Below are positions 19,975 through 28,410 of a DNA stretch of 64,000 nucleotides, piece after piece. The first letter of the stretch is position 1. Each line of letters opens with the position of its first letter. The stretch comes from Vogesella alkaliphila (GTDB taxonomy: Bacteria; Pseudomonadota; Gammaproteobacteria; Burkholderiales; Chromobacteriaceae), in the NCBI RefSeq assembly GCF_014652475.1, contig NZ_BMYW01000011.1, forward strand, positions 55,442 to 119,441. The letters run 5' to 3'. The notes under the pieces are model-generated. The model did not search any database, was not told the origin of the DNA, and worked only from the letters and a program-made list of their open reading frames with translations. Made by a program: the position numbers and the translations under genes.

Positions 19975-21195
19975 ATGTCTGATATCAACAAAGTCGTACT
20001 TGCCTATTCCGGCGGCCTCGATACTTCGGTGATCCTGAAGTGGCTGCAAGACACCTACCAGTGCGAAGTGGTGACCTTCACCGCCGACCTGGGCCAGGGC
20101 GAAGAACTGGAACCGGCACGCCAGAAGGCGCTGCAGTTCGGCATCAAGCCGGAAAACATCTTTATCGACGACCTGCGCGAAGAATTCGTGCGCGACTTCG
20201 TGTTCCCGATGTTCCGTGCCAACACCGTGTACGAAGGCGAGTACCTGCTGGGTACCTCCATCGCCCGTCCGCTGATCGCCAAGCGCCAGATCGAGATCGC
20301 CAACCTGACCGGCGCCGACGCGGTATCGCACGGCGCGACCGGCAAGGGTAACGACCAAGTGCGTTTCGAGCTGGGCTACTACGGCCTGAAGCCGGACGTG
20401 AAAGTGATCGCCCCGTGGCGCGAGTGGGACCTGCTGTCCCGCGAGAAGCTCTTGGCCTACGCCGAGAAGAATGGCATCCCGGTAGAAGCCAAGCACAAGG
20501 GCGGCGGCGCGCCGTACTCGATGGACGCCAACCTGCTGCACATCTCCTTCGAAGGCCGCCACCTGGAGAACCCGTCCGCCGAGGCCGAGGAAGCCATGTG
20601 GCGCTGGAGCGTGTCGCCGGAAGCGGCACCGGATGCGCCGGAATACCTGGACGTCGAGTTCGAAAAAGGCGACATCGTGGCACTGAACGGCGTGCGCCTG
20701 AAGGCCCACGAAGTGCTGGCCAAGCTGAACGAGCTGGGCGGCAAGCACGGCATCGGCCGTCTCGACCTGGTGGAAAACCGCTACGTCGGCATGAAGTCGC
20801 GCGGCTGCTACGAAACCCCGGGCGGTACCATCATCCTGAAGGCGCACCGCGCGATCGAGTCCATCACCCTGGACCGCGAAGTGGCGCACCTGAAGGACGA
20901 CCTGATGCCGCGCTACGCCAGCATGATCTACAACGGCTACTGGTGGGCACCGGAGCGCAAGGCGCTGCAGACCCTGATCGACTACACCCAGCAGAGTGTC
21001 AACGGCTGGGTGCGCCTGAAGCTGTACAAGGGCAACGTGATCGTGGTCAGCCGCGACTCGAAGACCAACTCGCTGTTCGACATGAACATCGCGACCTTCG
21101 ACGACGACGGTGGTGCCTACAACCAGGCCGACGCCGGCGGCTTCATCAAGCTGAACGCACTGCGCATGCGCATTGCCGGCCGCATGAACAAGTAA
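19975..21195 (+). CDS. argG: Argininosuccinate synthase
   Basis: Joins citrulline and aspartate with ATP (406 residues). The PP-loop ATP motif is AYSGGLDTS (10-18); [11 protein letters not shown] and LENRYVG-type ([12 protein letters not shown]) segments are conserved. The ATG at 19975 with the purine-rich GAAAGAGAA upstream is chosen over an upstream in-frame ATG at 19927 that overlaps argF. A strong terminator follows directly. Confidence 0.97.
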   Translation: MSDINKVVLAYSGGLDTSVILKWLQDTYQCEVVTFTADLGQGEELEPARQKALQFGIKPENIFIDDLREEFVRDFVFPMFRANTVYEGEYLLGTSIARPLIAKRQIEIANLTGADAVSHGATGKGNDQVRFELGYYGLKPDVKVIAPWREWDLLSREKLLAYAEKNGIPVEAKHKGGGAPYSMDANLLHISFEGRHLENPSAEAEEAMWRWSVSPEAAPDAPEYLDVEFEKGDIVALNGVRLKAHEVLAKLNELGGKHGIGRLDLVENRYVGMKSRGCYETPGGTIILKAHRAIESITLDREVAHLKDDLMPRYASMIYNGYWWAPERKALQTLIDYTQQSVNGWVRLKLYKGNVIVVSRDSKTNSLFDMNIATFDDDGGAYNQADAGGFIKLNALRMRIAGRMNK

Positions 21196-21217
21196 GCCGG
21201 ACTGATCTGGCTCATGA

Positions 21218-21246
21218 AACCGCACCTCATCGGGTGCGGTTTTTTA
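21218..21246 (+). terminator. Intrinsic terminator after argG
   Basis: Perfect 9-bp stem AACCGCACC (21218-21226) / GGTGCGGTT (21233-21241), 6-nt loop, followed by TTTTTATT. Confidence 0.92.
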
Positions 21247-21256
21247 TTGCCGCTTT

Positions 21257-21262
21257 TATAAT
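21257..21262 (+). promoter_or_regulatory. Consensus -10 element upstream of the DUF2788 gene
   Basis: A perfect TATAAT lies 38 bp before the ATG. No good -35 is seen at 16-18 bp because that region is the argG terminator stem. The expected start site would fall inside the exact repeated motif copy at 21265-21276. Confidence 0.4.
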
Positions 21263-21300
21263 CTGCGGCCAACCTTACCGATCCGTATGCAGGGGACAGC

Positions 21301-21504
21301 ATGAGCGAAGAAGAATTCACCAACTGGTCGATGGGCATCCTGCTCACCGGCCTGATCATTTTCATGGGCTTCATCATCTGGGACCTGGGCAAGAAATCCG
21401 GCGCCGGCAAGACCGGCATGATCGCGCTGTTCGTGGTGCTGGGCTTCGGCGTGATGGGCTTCGTGTTCAAGAACATCCTGGTCGAGTTCCTGGTGATGAA
21501 ATGA
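21301..21504 (+). CDS. DUF2788 small membrane protein
   Basis: 67-residue protein with two predicted transmembrane segments (about residues 11-27 and 40-58) separated by a short basic-glycine loop (DLGKKSGAGKTG). It matches the DUF2788 family of unknown function found in beta- and gammaproteobacteria. A GGGGA ribosome site precedes the ATG. The stop overlaps the next start by ATGA, so the two are co-translated. Confidence 0.8.
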   Translation: MSEEEFTNWSMGILLTGLIIFMGFIIWDLGKKSGAGKTGMIALFVVLGFGVMGFVFKNILVEFLVMK

Positions 21505-22121
21505 GCGGCGGCGCGCGTCAGGAAAAGGGCGTCATCAGCCGCTGGCAGGACGAACGCGGCTTCGGCTTCATCCAGCCGGAGCAGGGCGCGGCGCTGTTTG
21601 TGCACGTCAGTGCCTTTGCCGCCACGCCGCGCCGACCGGCGGTGGGCGATGCGGTGTACTTCCTGCGCGCGCGGGACGACAAGGGCAAGCCGCGCGCCAG
21701 CTGGGCCGCATTCGCCACCGTGCCGCAGCAGGCGGTGACGGCACGGGCGCTGCCGGACAACACGCCGCGGCCGTGGCTGGCGGTGCTGTTCGTGATCGCG
21801 CTGTGTGCGCTATACGTGCGCGGCTTGTTGCCGCGCGACGTGCTGATGCTGTACGCGGTGATCAGCGTGCTGACGGTACTGGTCTACCAGCGCGACAAGA
21901 CGGCGGCGCTGCGTAACCGTTGGCGCACGCCGGAGCGCACGCTGCACTGGCTGGCGCTGCTGGGCGGCTGGCCGGGCGCGATGCTGGCGCAATACTGGTT
22001 CCGCCACAAATCGACCAAGCCGGCTTTTCGCCGCTGGTTCTGGGCGACGGTGCTGGGCAATGCCACGCTGCTGGCTTATGGCCTGCATCAGGGCGAGCGC
22101 TGGCTGGCGCTGCTACGCTGA
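21501..22121 (+). CDS. Cold-shock-domain / DUF1294 fusion membrane protein
   Basis: 206 residues. The N-terminal 65 residues form a cold-shock OB-fold ([19 protein letters not shown], then LFVHVSAF, with RNP1-like GFGFI). The C-terminal part has about four hydrophobic segments and the DUF1294 signature ([32 protein letters not shown], then KSTKPAFRR). Such fusions are common but of unknown function. Coupled to DUF2788 by ATGA overlap. Confidence 0.85.
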   Translation: MSGGARQEKGVISRWQDERGFGFIQPEQGAALFVHVSAFAATPRRPAVGDAVYFLRARDDKGKPRASWAAFATVPQQAVTARALPDNTPRPWLAVLFVIALCALYVRGLLPRDVLMLYAVISVLTVLVYQRDKTAALRNRWRTPERTLHWLALLGGWPGAMLAQYWFRHKSTKPAFRRWFWATVLGNATLLAYGLHQGERWLALLR

Positions 22122-22146
22122 CAATTACCGGGCGCAGCGCTAGAAT
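22118..22146 (+). promoter_or_regulatory. Sigma-70-type promoter for yajQ
   Basis: CTGACA (22118-22123), 17-bp spacer, TAGAAT (22141-22146). Both boxes match consensus in five of six positions with optimal spacing. The -35 overlaps the end of the preceding gene. Predicted start is near 22153, leaving a short leader containing the ATAAGGAAG ribosome site of yajQ. Confidence 0.7.
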
Positions 22147-22174
22147 ATGCGCCAATTTTGATAAGGAAGATGTG

Positions 22175-22660
22175 ATGCCGTCATTTGATACCGTTTCCGA
22201 AGTGGATACCGTCGAAGTTCGCAACGCGGTCGACCAGACCAGCAAGGAAGTGGCGACCCGCTACGATTTCAAGGGCACCAGCGCCAGCCTGGAGCTGAAG
22301 GAAAAAGTGATTACCCTGCACGGTGACGCCGAATTCCAGATCCAGCAAATCCTGGACATCCTGCTGGGCAAGCTGGCCAAGCGTGGCATCGACGTGCGCT
22401 GCCTGGAGTACGGCGACGTGAAGCAGGTCGGCGGCAACAAGGCCACCCAGACCGTGACCGTCAAGGAAGGCATCGAGACCGAGCTGGCGAAGAAGATCGT
22501 CAAGTTGATCAAGGACGCCAAGCTCAAGGTGCAGGCCAGCATCCAGGGCGAGGCGGTGCGCGTGACCGGCGCCAAGCGCGACGACCTGCAGGCGGTGATG
22601 GCGCTGCTGCGCAAGGAAGTGACCGATTTCCCACTGCAATTCAACAACTTCCGCGACTGA
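22175..22660 (+). CDS. yajQ: YajQ-family nucleotide-binding protein (UPF0234)
   Basis: 161-residue protein with two ferredoxin-like domains. The family start is [11 protein letters not shown], with [25 protein letters not shown] and [18 protein letters not shown]. Members bind c-di-GMP in some species (Xanthomonas) and have been called nucleic-acid binding in others; role here unknown. Has its own promoter and is followed by a strong terminator. Confidence 0.93.
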   Translation: MPSFDTVSEVDTVEVRNAVDQTSKEVATRYDFKGTSASLELKEKVITLHGDAEFQIQQILDILLGKLAKRGIDVRCLEYGDVKQVGGNKATQTVTVKEGIETELAKKIVKLIKDAKLKVQASIQGEAVRVTGAKRDDLQAVMALLRKEVTDFPLQFNNFRD

Positions 22661-22677
22661 TTGTCTCGCGTTGTCAC

Positions 22678-22706
22678 AAAAAGGCTGCCCGGCGGGCAGC
22701 CTTTTT
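22678..22706. terminator. Intrinsic terminator after yajQ
   Basis: AAAAAGGCTGCCC and GGGCAGCCTTTTT form a 13-bp perfect stem around GGC. Symmetric A and T runs make it bidirectional. It is followed at once by an inverted pair of the repeated motif. Confidence 0.92.
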
Positions 22707-22739
22707 CATTGCGGCCAACCTTCATGCTTGGCCGCAATG
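22707..22739. repeat. Inverted pair of the DUS-like motif after the yajQ terminator
   Basis: CATTGCGGCCAA (22707-22718) and TTGGCCGCAATG (22728-22739) form a 12-bp perfect stem with a 9-nt loop. The left copy is an exact 12-mer (22711-22722); the right copy lacks the outer bases. It stands next to, not inside, the classical terminator. Confidence 0.85.
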
Positions 22740-22843
22740 CTTGGACGGGCGGGCAGCGTGGCATCCTGCGGTTGGCGGCTGTGGCCATTTTGCGACGGCC
22801 AGTCATGAAAAAGGCATTCGCCATGACAAAGCATTGCAAAAAA

Positions 22844-22875
22844 TTGAACGACGTTCAAAAATAAACGACGTTCAA
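22844..22875. promoter_or_regulatory. Tandem palindromic operator in front of the TetR gene
   Basis: TTGAACGACGTTCAA (22844-22858) is a perfect 7-1-7 palindrome. A second copy 17 bp downstream (22861-22875) matches it in 13 of 15 positions. The pair ends 17 bp before the tetR ATG. A possible promoter (TTGCAA 22834-22839, 17 bp, AAAAAT 22857-22862) would overlap the first operator, consistent with autorepression. That TetR is the binding protein is inferred from position and symmetry. Confidence 0.75.
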
Positions 22876-22892
22876 ATTTTTTGGGGTGTCTC

Positions 22893-23492
22893 ATGCAAGA
22901 GCCCAGCCGCCGCGAGCGCAAGCAGCAAGAGAGCGCCGATCACATCAGCCGTATCGCCATGGCATTGTTTGCCGAGCGCGGCTACGTCAACATCACCATG
23001 GAAGAAATCGCCCGCGCGGCCGACGTCGCCAAGGGCACGCTGTACAGCCGCTTTCCGGTCAAGGAGGCCATCCTCAGCCACTTCATCCTGGCGGAAATGC
23101 GCGACGCTGCGCCCGCGCTGATGGCGCAGCTGCAAACATTGCCTGATTGCCGCACCCGCCTGCAGAGGTATTTCCGTCACGGGGCGCACTTTGCCCAGCA
23201 ATACCGCGACTATCTGCGCCCCTATCTGCAATACCGCTTTGGCCAGGTGTTTCAGGCCGACCGCCAGCGCAGCAATATGGGCCAGATCCTGACCGCGCTG
23301 CTGGGCGAGGGCATGGCCGATGGCGAGATCCGCCGCGACATCCCCCTGCCGCAGCAGGTGCTGGCACTGGAAATGCACTACGTGGGGGTGTTGATGGCTT
23401 GGCTATCGCTGGACGGCCTGGATCTGGCCGCGCTGCTCGACACGATGCTGACCCTGTTCCTGGATGGTGCGGAGGTGCGCGATGCTGCTTGA
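22893..23492 (+). CDS. TetR/AcrR-family transcriptional regulator
   Basis: 199 residues. The N-terminal helix-turn-helix is clear (ISRIAMALFAERGYVNITMEEIARAADVAKGTLYSRFPVKEAIL, about residues 17-60). The ligand domain is not assignable. The ATG at 22893 is chosen; a TTG four codons upstream is possible. It overlaps the next gene by 11 bp, so regulator and enzyme are co-transcribed and both should be controlled by the tandem palindrome upstream. Confidence 0.92.
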   Translation: MQEPSRRERKQQESADHISRIAMALFAERGYVNITMEEIARAADVAKGTLYSRFPVKEAILSHFILAEMRDAAPALMAQLQTLPDCRTRLQRYFRHGAHFAQQYRDYLRPYLQYRFGQVFQADRQRSNMGQILTALLGEGMADGEIRRDIPLPQQVLALEMHYVGVLMAWLSLDGLDLAALLDTMLTLFLDGAEVRDAA

Positions 23493-26043
23493 CTGGACCC
23501 AGACCCGCGACAGCGGCGTGACCGACACCGGCGGCAAGGCCTTCAACCTGGCGCGGCTGGCGGCGTATGGCTTTGCCGTGCCGGACGGGCGCGTGCTGCC
23601 CGCCTGCCATTACCGCGCCTGGCTGAATGCAGGCAAACCCGCGCTGGCCACCTGGCCTGCCTTGCAAACGTTGGCCGCCAGCCTGCCGGATGACTGGCTG
23701 ACGCGGCCGCTGGCGGTGCGCTCCTCGGCACTGGCCGAAGACGGCGAGCAGGCCTCGTTTGCCGGGATCCACCGCAGCGTGCTGGGGGTGGTGGGTGAAC
23801 CGGCGCTGCTGGCGGCCATCGAGCAGGTCTATCACAGCGTGGAGAGCCCGCAGGCACGGGCCTACCGCGGCAGGTTCGACATTCCAGACGACGCCGTTGC
23901 CATGGCGGTGCTCATCATGCCGTTGCTGGATGCCGATTGCGCGGGGGTGGCCTTTAGCTGCAATCCGGCCACCGGCCGTCGCGACCAGATGCTGATTCAG
24001 GCCACCTTCGGCTTGGGCGAGACGCTGGTGTCCGGCCAGTGTGACCCGGACGAAGCCCTGCTCGACATGCCGCAGTGGCAGGCGATGCGTGTTGCCGGCT
24101 ACCGCATCGGCGATAAACAGCGCAGCAGCCGGATGAATGCCAGCGGAGGCCTGAAGCAAAGCCATGCGGCCAACCTTGAGCGGGTACTGAACGATGCCGC
24201 TCTCGTGCAGCTGGCCGGCCTGTGCCGTGACGTGGCCGAGGCGCTGGATGACACCCGTCCGTGTTTTGACATCGAATGGCTGCAGCAGGACGGGCAATTC
24301 TGGATCGTGCAGGCGCGGCCGGTTACCCGGCTGGGCGAAGTCATTTCCGCCGCCCTGGCCAGTCAGGGCGGTTTCTGGTCGAACGGCAATAGCCGCGACG
24401 TGGCACCGTATGTGATGTCGCCCATGGACTGGAGCCTGTGCCGCGGGCTGATCGACAGCATGCTCACCCGCTACCTGGATCTCAGCGGCAGCCCGCGGCT
24501 AGCCGGCGCCGAGCGCGCCCGGCTGCTCCATGGTCGCCTGTATCTGCACTTGAGCCTGATGCAGTGGGAGTGCCACGACAGTCTGGGCGTGGATACCGCG
24601 ATCTTCAACCAGCTGGCAGGGGGCGTTCAGCCGGAAATCCGCGTTTCAGCCCCGGGGTGGCGGCAAAAGTGGCGACACATCGGCCGCGTCACCAGGCTGT
24701 TGCTCCGCACCGCCAGCCTGCGGCGCAATGCCGACACCCTGTACCGGCAAGCACTGGCGCGTGCCGGGGCGTGGCGGCAGCTGGATCTGACAAGCTTGGG
24801 CGCGGCCGGCCTGGCGGACCTGTTGCAGCAGTGGCAAACCACTCTGCTGCACGGTGAAGAAGGGCTGCAAGCCCTGCAAGCGGGGGCGGGCGGCAACCTG
24901 TCCTTCCTGCTCCAGCTGCTGGCCCGCTACGCCCCGGGGCAGGAGTACGGCCTGATCAATGGTCTGCTCGCCGACAATCCGCTCAGCTTCACCGCCACCC
25001 AGAACATGCGCCTGCTGTCACTGGCCAGACTGGCCGGCAGCGACAGCCGCATCGTGCAGTGGCTGACCGACCCGGCGCGAGACACGCAAGACTGGGTGCA
25101 ACGTTGGCCGCAACACACGCCGTTCGGTGCGGCCTTTGCCGCCTACCTGGCAGACTACGGCCACCGCGCCGTGTACGAATCCGACACCCGCCAGCCACGC
25201 TGGCGCGAAGCGCCCGGCTATCTGTTCGACGCCATCGTCGGCCTGCTGGCGGTGGACGAAGCATTGCTTGCCAGCCGTCGCCAGGCACAATCCGCCACTG
25301 CCTTTGCCACGGCAAGCCGCCTGTTGCCATGGTACTGGAGGCCGATGCTGCGTTCGCTGGTACAAAAATGTGCCCGCGATCTGGGCCAGCGCGAGCTGGC
25401 GCGCAGCGGCATCTTTTCCTATCTCGAGCCATGCCGTCTGGCACTGCTGCACATCGGGCAGCGCTGGCAGGCAGAGGGCATGCTGTGCACCGCTGACGAC
25501 GTGTTCTATCTGACCTTGCGCGAAGTGATGCAGGTGCTGCGCGGCGAGCGCAGACCAGGCCTCGCCGCCATGGTGGCCGACCGCCGCCGGCAACGCGCGG
25601 CCTGGGAAGCCAGTCCGCTGCCGGATGTGGTGCATTACGGCGCCAGCCGCACCGAGAGCCCGATACCCACCGCCGTCAGCGGGGATGTGCTGCAGGGACT
25701 GCCGGTCGCCAGCGGCACGGCACGGGGTCGGGTGCGGCGCGTGTTGACACCGGATGACGGCATTCGTCTGCAGCGCGGCGAGATCCTGCTGGCGCCGTCC
25801 ACCGACCCGGCCTGGACCCCGCTGTTCTTGCGTGCCGGCGGGCTGATCATGGAAAGCGGCGGCTATCTGTCGCACGGCGCCATCGTCGCGCGCGAATTCG
25901 GCGTGCCGGCGGTGGTGAACCTGCCCGGCGTGCTGGCCTTGCTGCAGGATGGCGACGAGGTGGAAGTGTGCGGCAGCAGCGGGCAGGTACGGCGGCTGGC
26001 AACGGCCGCGCCATCCGTCGAGCGCGAGCGTACCGACGGCTAG
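23482..26043 (+). CDS. PEP-synthase/rifampin-phosphotransferase-like enzyme
   Basis: 853 residues with the three-part layout of rifampin phosphotransferases (about 865 residues). An N-terminal PPDK ATP-grasp half (GGKAFNLARLAAYGFAVPDG, PLAVRSSALAEDGEQASFAG, GVAFSCNPATG, ATFGLGETLVSGQCDPDE, FDIEWLQQDGQFWIVQARPV) is followed by a large helical middle region. The C-terminal swivelling phosphohistidine domain has GGYLSHGAIVAREFGVPAV with catalytic His798. It lacks the C-terminal PEP-binding barrel of true PEP synthase, so it should transfer phosphate from ATP to a small molecule. Rifamycin is one possibility; the substrate is not known. A GGAGG site precedes the ATG. Three exact copies of the repeated motif lie inside. 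Confidence 0.8.
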   Translation: MLLDWTQTRDSGVTDTGGKAFNLARLAAYGFAVPDGRVLPACHYRAWLNAGKPALATWPALQTLAASLPDDWLTRPLAVRSSALAEDGEQASFAGIHRSVLGVVGEPALLAAIEQVYHSVESPQARAYRGRFDIPDDAVAMAVLIMPLLDADCAGVAFSCNPATGRRDQMLIQATFGLGETLVSGQCDPDEALLDMPQWQAMRVAGYRIGDKQRSSRMNASGGLKQSHAANLERVLNDAALVQLAGLCRDVAEALDDTRPCFDIEWLQQDGQFWIVQARPVTRLGEVISAALASQGGFWSNGNSRDVAPYVMSPMDWSLCRGLIDSMLTRYLDLSGSPRLAGAERARLLHGRLYLHLSLMQWECHDSLGVDTAIFNQLAGGVQPEIRVSAPGWRQKWRHIGRVTRLLLRTASLRRNADTLYRQALARAGAWRQLDLTSLGAAGLADLLQQWQTTLLHGEEGLQALQAGAGGNLSFLLQLLARYAPGQEYGLINGLLADNPLSFTATQNMRLLSLARLAGSDSRIVQWLTDPARDTQDWVQRWPQHTPFGAAFAAYLADYGHRAVYESDTRQPRWREAPGYLFDAIVGLLAVDEALLASRRQAQSATAFATASRLLPWYWRPMLRSLVQKCARDLGQRELARSGIFSYLEPCRLALLHIGQRWQAEGMLCTADDVFYLTLREVMQVLRGERRPGLAAMVADRRRQRAAWEASPLPDVVHYGASRTESPIPTAVSGDVLQGLPVASGTARGRVRRVLTPDDGIRLQRGEILLAPSTDPAWTPLFLRAGGLIMESGGYLSHGAIVAREFGVPAVVNLPGVLALLQDGDEVEVCGSSGQVRRLATAAPSVERERTDG

Positions 26044-26047
26044 CAAT

Positions 26048-26078
26048 AAAAACAGCAGCCGTCATGGCTGCTGTTTTT
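26048..26078. terminator. Bidirectional terminator between the RPH-like gene and selU
   Basis: 13-bp perfect stem (26048-26060 with 26066-26078), AAAAACAGCAGCC / GGCTGCTGTTTTT, and a 5-nt loop. It serves both convergent genes. Confidence 0.93.
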
Positions 26079-26094
26079 GCATTGGCCTGACCGC

Positions 26095-27132
26095 TCAGCC
26101 TTGCAGCAGCTGCCGCGCGACCGTCGTCAGCGTGGCGTCGTCCAGGGCCGGCACCGCCAGCGGCTGCACCGCCTGCGTGTAGTGCTTGCCCTGCGAGCGC
26201 AGGTAGAGCGGGTCGTAGTGGCCGGTCAGCAGCTCGCCGACCAGGGTATCGAAATCGCCGCCGCGCGCCATCGTTGCCCACGCGTCCAGCTGCGCCTTGC
26301 CGTGTACATTGCGCAGGAAGCCGAGCTGGGTTACCAGCCGTTCCGGCTCGCGCAGGTAAAAATCGTAGTCGCGCTTGAGGAAATCCACCCGCGCCGCCAG
26401 CGGTACTTCCAGTTGCAGGCAGGCGCTGTCGTGCATGCGGCTGTACAGCGCGTCCGGCAGCGACACGAAGCCGATCTTCTTGCTTTCCGCCTCCACGAAC
26501 ACCGGCCGCGTCGGGTCGAAGCCCTGCAGCGCGCTGTCCAGCAGGCTGTCGAAGCGCTTTTGCGACGGCTGCGCCACGTCCGGCAGCCGCCCCAGCACCG
26601 AGCCGCGGTGCGCGGCGAGACCTTCCAGATCCAGCACCTGCGCACCCTGTGCCGCCAGCGCCGCCAGCAGCCGGCTCTTGCCGCTGCCGGTGGGGCCGCT
26701 GATCACGCGGAAGCGGAACTGCTGCGGCAGGGTGGCGAGGTCTTCCAGCACCTGGTGGCGATAGGCCTTGTAGCCGCCTTCCAGCTGGTGCGCCGCCCAG
26801 CCGATCTGCGCCAGGATGATCGCCATCGAGCCGGAGCGCTGCCCGCCGCGCCAGCAGTACACCAGCGGGCGCCACGACTTGGGGTGGCGCGCGAACTGCT
26901 CGTCGAGGTGGCGCGCGATATTGCGCGCGACGATGGCGGCGCCGACCTTGCGCGCCTCGAACGGCGACACCTGCTTGTACAGGGTGCCGACGCGCACGCG
27001 CTCCTCGTCGCTCATCACCGGGCAGTTGATGGCGCCGGGGATGTGGTCTTCGGCAAATTCCGCCGGGGTGCGCACGTCGATGATCTCGTCAAATTGGTGG
27101 CGCTGTGCTACGGTCGCGAGCTTGAAAAACAT
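26095..27132 (-). CDS. selU: tRNA 2-selenouridine synthase (MnmH)
   Basis: Converts 2-thiouridine at the wobble position of some tRNAs to 2-selenouridine using selenophosphate (345 residues). The N-terminal rhodanese domain has IIDVRTPAEF and the catalytic Cys93 in VYCWRGGQRSGS. The C-terminal P-loop domain has GPTGSGKS (146-153). The start at 27132 (MFFKLATV) best fits the family; an ATG at 27153 would face and overlap the selD start. It is divergent from selD, which makes its selenium donor. Confidence 0.93.
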   Translation of the reverse strand: MFFKLATVAQRHQFDEIIDVRTPAEFAEDHIPGAINCPVMSDEERVRVGTLYKQVSPFEARKVGAAIVARNIARHLDEQFARHPKSWRPLVYCWRGGQRSGSMAIILAQIGWAAHQLEGGYKAYRHQVLEDLATLPQQFRFRVISGPTGSGKSRLLAALAAQGAQVLDLEGLAAHRGSVLGRLPDVAQPSQKRFDSLLDSALQGFDPTRPVFVEAESKKIGFVSLPDALYSRMHDSACLQLEVPLAARVDFLKRDYDFYLREPERLVTQLGFLRNVHGKAQLDAWATMARGGDFDTLVGELLTGHYDPLYLRSQGKHYTQAVQPLAVPALDDATLTTVARQLLQG

Positions 27133-27151
27133 AGATAGGAAGGCGTGGGCC

Positions 27152-28192
27152 ATGACAGGAATCAGATTGACGCAATTGTCGCACGGTGGCGGATGTGGCT
27201 GCAAAATTGCACCGTCGGTATTGCAGGCGATCCTGTCCGGCGCCCGCGACAAGCTGCCGTACCCGGACTTGCTGGTCGGCGCCGAAACCAGCGACGACGC
27301 GGCGGTGTACCGCCTCAACGACAGCCAGGCGCTGGTGGCGACCACCGACTTCTTCCTGCCGATTGTCGATGACGCGCGCGACTTCGGCCGCATCGCCGCC
27401 ACCAACGCCATCTCCGACATCTACGCGATGGGCGCCACGCCCATCATGGCGCTGGCCATCGTCGGCATGCCGGTGAACACGCTGCCGGTGGAAACCATCC
27501 GCGACATCCTGCAGGGCGGCGAATCGGTGTGCCGCGAGGCCGGCATCCCCATCGCAGGCGGCCACTCCATCGACGCGCCGGAGCCGATCTACGGCCTGGT
27601 GGTGATGGGGCTGATGCACCCGGATGAGATCAAGCGCAACTGCGACGCACGCGACGGCGACGTGCTGATCCTCGGCAAGGGCCTGGGCGTCGGCATCCTG
27701 GCGCAGGCGATGAAGAAGGGCGAGCTGGACGACGCCGGCTATCAGGCGCTGATCGCCTCCACCACGCAGCTGAACAAGGTCGGCAGCCAGCTGGCGGCCA
27801 TGGATCAGGTGCACGCGCTGACCGACGTCACCGGCTTCGGCCTGCTCGGCCACCTGCTGGAAATCTGCCGCGGCTCGCAGCTGGCCGCGCATCTGGACAT
27901 GGCGCAGGTGCCGGTGATCCGCGAGGCGCAGGCGTGGGCGGAGAAGGGCTACGGCCCCGGCGCCATCGAGCGCAATCTGGCCAGCTTCGGCGAGGACGTG
28001 CACTGCACCGACAGCGTGGCCGACTGGCAGCTGCGGGTGCTGGCCGATGCGCAGACCAGCGGCGGCCTGCTGGTGGCGGTGGCGCCGGAGGCGGCCGACA
28101 GCGTGCTGGCGCAGTTCCACACCGCCGGCTTCGGCTACGCCAGCATCATCGGCACGCTGCGGCAGGGCGAGGCGAAGATCCACGTGCGCTGA
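27152..28192 (+). CDS. selD: Selenophosphate synthase
   Basis: Makes selenophosphate from selenide and ATP (346 residues). The N-terminal active site is HGGGCGCK with Cys15 and Lys18, so this is the cysteine form and not selenocysteine-containing. Other motifs are SDDAAVYRL, ATTDFFLPI, AGGHSIDAPEPIYGLVV and LTDVTGFGLLGH. The ribosome site AGGAAGG (27137-27143) precedes the ATG. No selA/selB are in the window, so a role in tRNA selenation with selU is the supported one. Its promoter must lie inside selU. Confidence 0.97.
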   Translation: MTGIRLTQLSHGGGCGCKIAPSVLQAILSGARDKLPYPDLLVGAETSDDAAVYRLNDSQALVATTDFFLPIVDDARDFGRIAATNAISDIYAMGATPIMALAIVGMPVNTLPVETIRDILQGGESVCREAGIPIAGGHSIDAPEPIYGLVVMGLMHPDEIKRNCDARDGDVLILGKGLGVGILAQAMKKGELDDAGYQALIASTTQLNKVGSQLAAMDQVHALTDVTGFGLLGHLLEICRGSQLAAHLDMAQVPVIREAQAWAEKGYGPGAIERNLASFGEDVHCTDSVADWQLRVLADAQTSGGLLVAVAPEAADSVLAQFHTAGFGYASIIGTLRQGEAKIHVR

Positions 28193-28212
28193 GCGAGCGC
28201 TCCCGAAACGAA

Positions 28213-28246
28213 AAAAGGTTGGCCGCAGCGATGCGGCCAACCTTTT
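28213..28246. terminator. Terminator after selD built from an inverted pair of the DUS-like motif
   Basis: AAAAGGTTGGCCGCA (28213-28227) and TGCGGCCAACCTTTT (28232-28246) make a 15-bp perfect stem with loop GCGA and a T-run. Both arms contain exact 12-mer copies (28215-28226 and 28233-28244). This is the arrangement in which Neisseria DUS pairs act as terminators. Confidence 0.88.
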
Positions 28247-28268
28247 TCATTTGACTGATACGGGATTT

Positions 28269-28410
28269 AGAACCTGTTCAAGGTCTAGCGAGCTAGAGCG
28301 AGACAAGGCGAAAACGGCTGAGGAAGCGGAGTTGACATGGGGTCAATGAGCATTCCGAAGCCGTTTTCAACGCGGTATCGCCGAAGCGCAGCAGGCATTG
28401 AACAGGTTCT
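28269..28410. mobile_element. 142-bp MITE-like element with terminal and internal inverted repeats
   Basis: Ends are 13-bp perfect inverted repeats: AGAACCTGTTCAA (28269-28281) and TTGAACAGGTTCT (28398-28410). Inside is a 10-bp inverted repeat GAAAACGGCT (28310-28319) / AGCCGTTTTC (28359-28368), and at the centre TTGAC/GTCAA around ATGGG. The element is non-coding and could fold into one long nested hairpin. Its right end touches the lysA stop codon (28410-28412). I recall similar nested intergenic elements in related bacteria but could not check. No target duplication can be fixed from this copy. Confidence 0.65.

Noticed and set aside
26816..27151. Longer selD or selU proteins starting upstream inside the other gene
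   Set aside because: The upstream codons are antisense to the partner gene and not conserved in type; the Shine-Dalgarno site AGGAAGG fixes selD at 27152.
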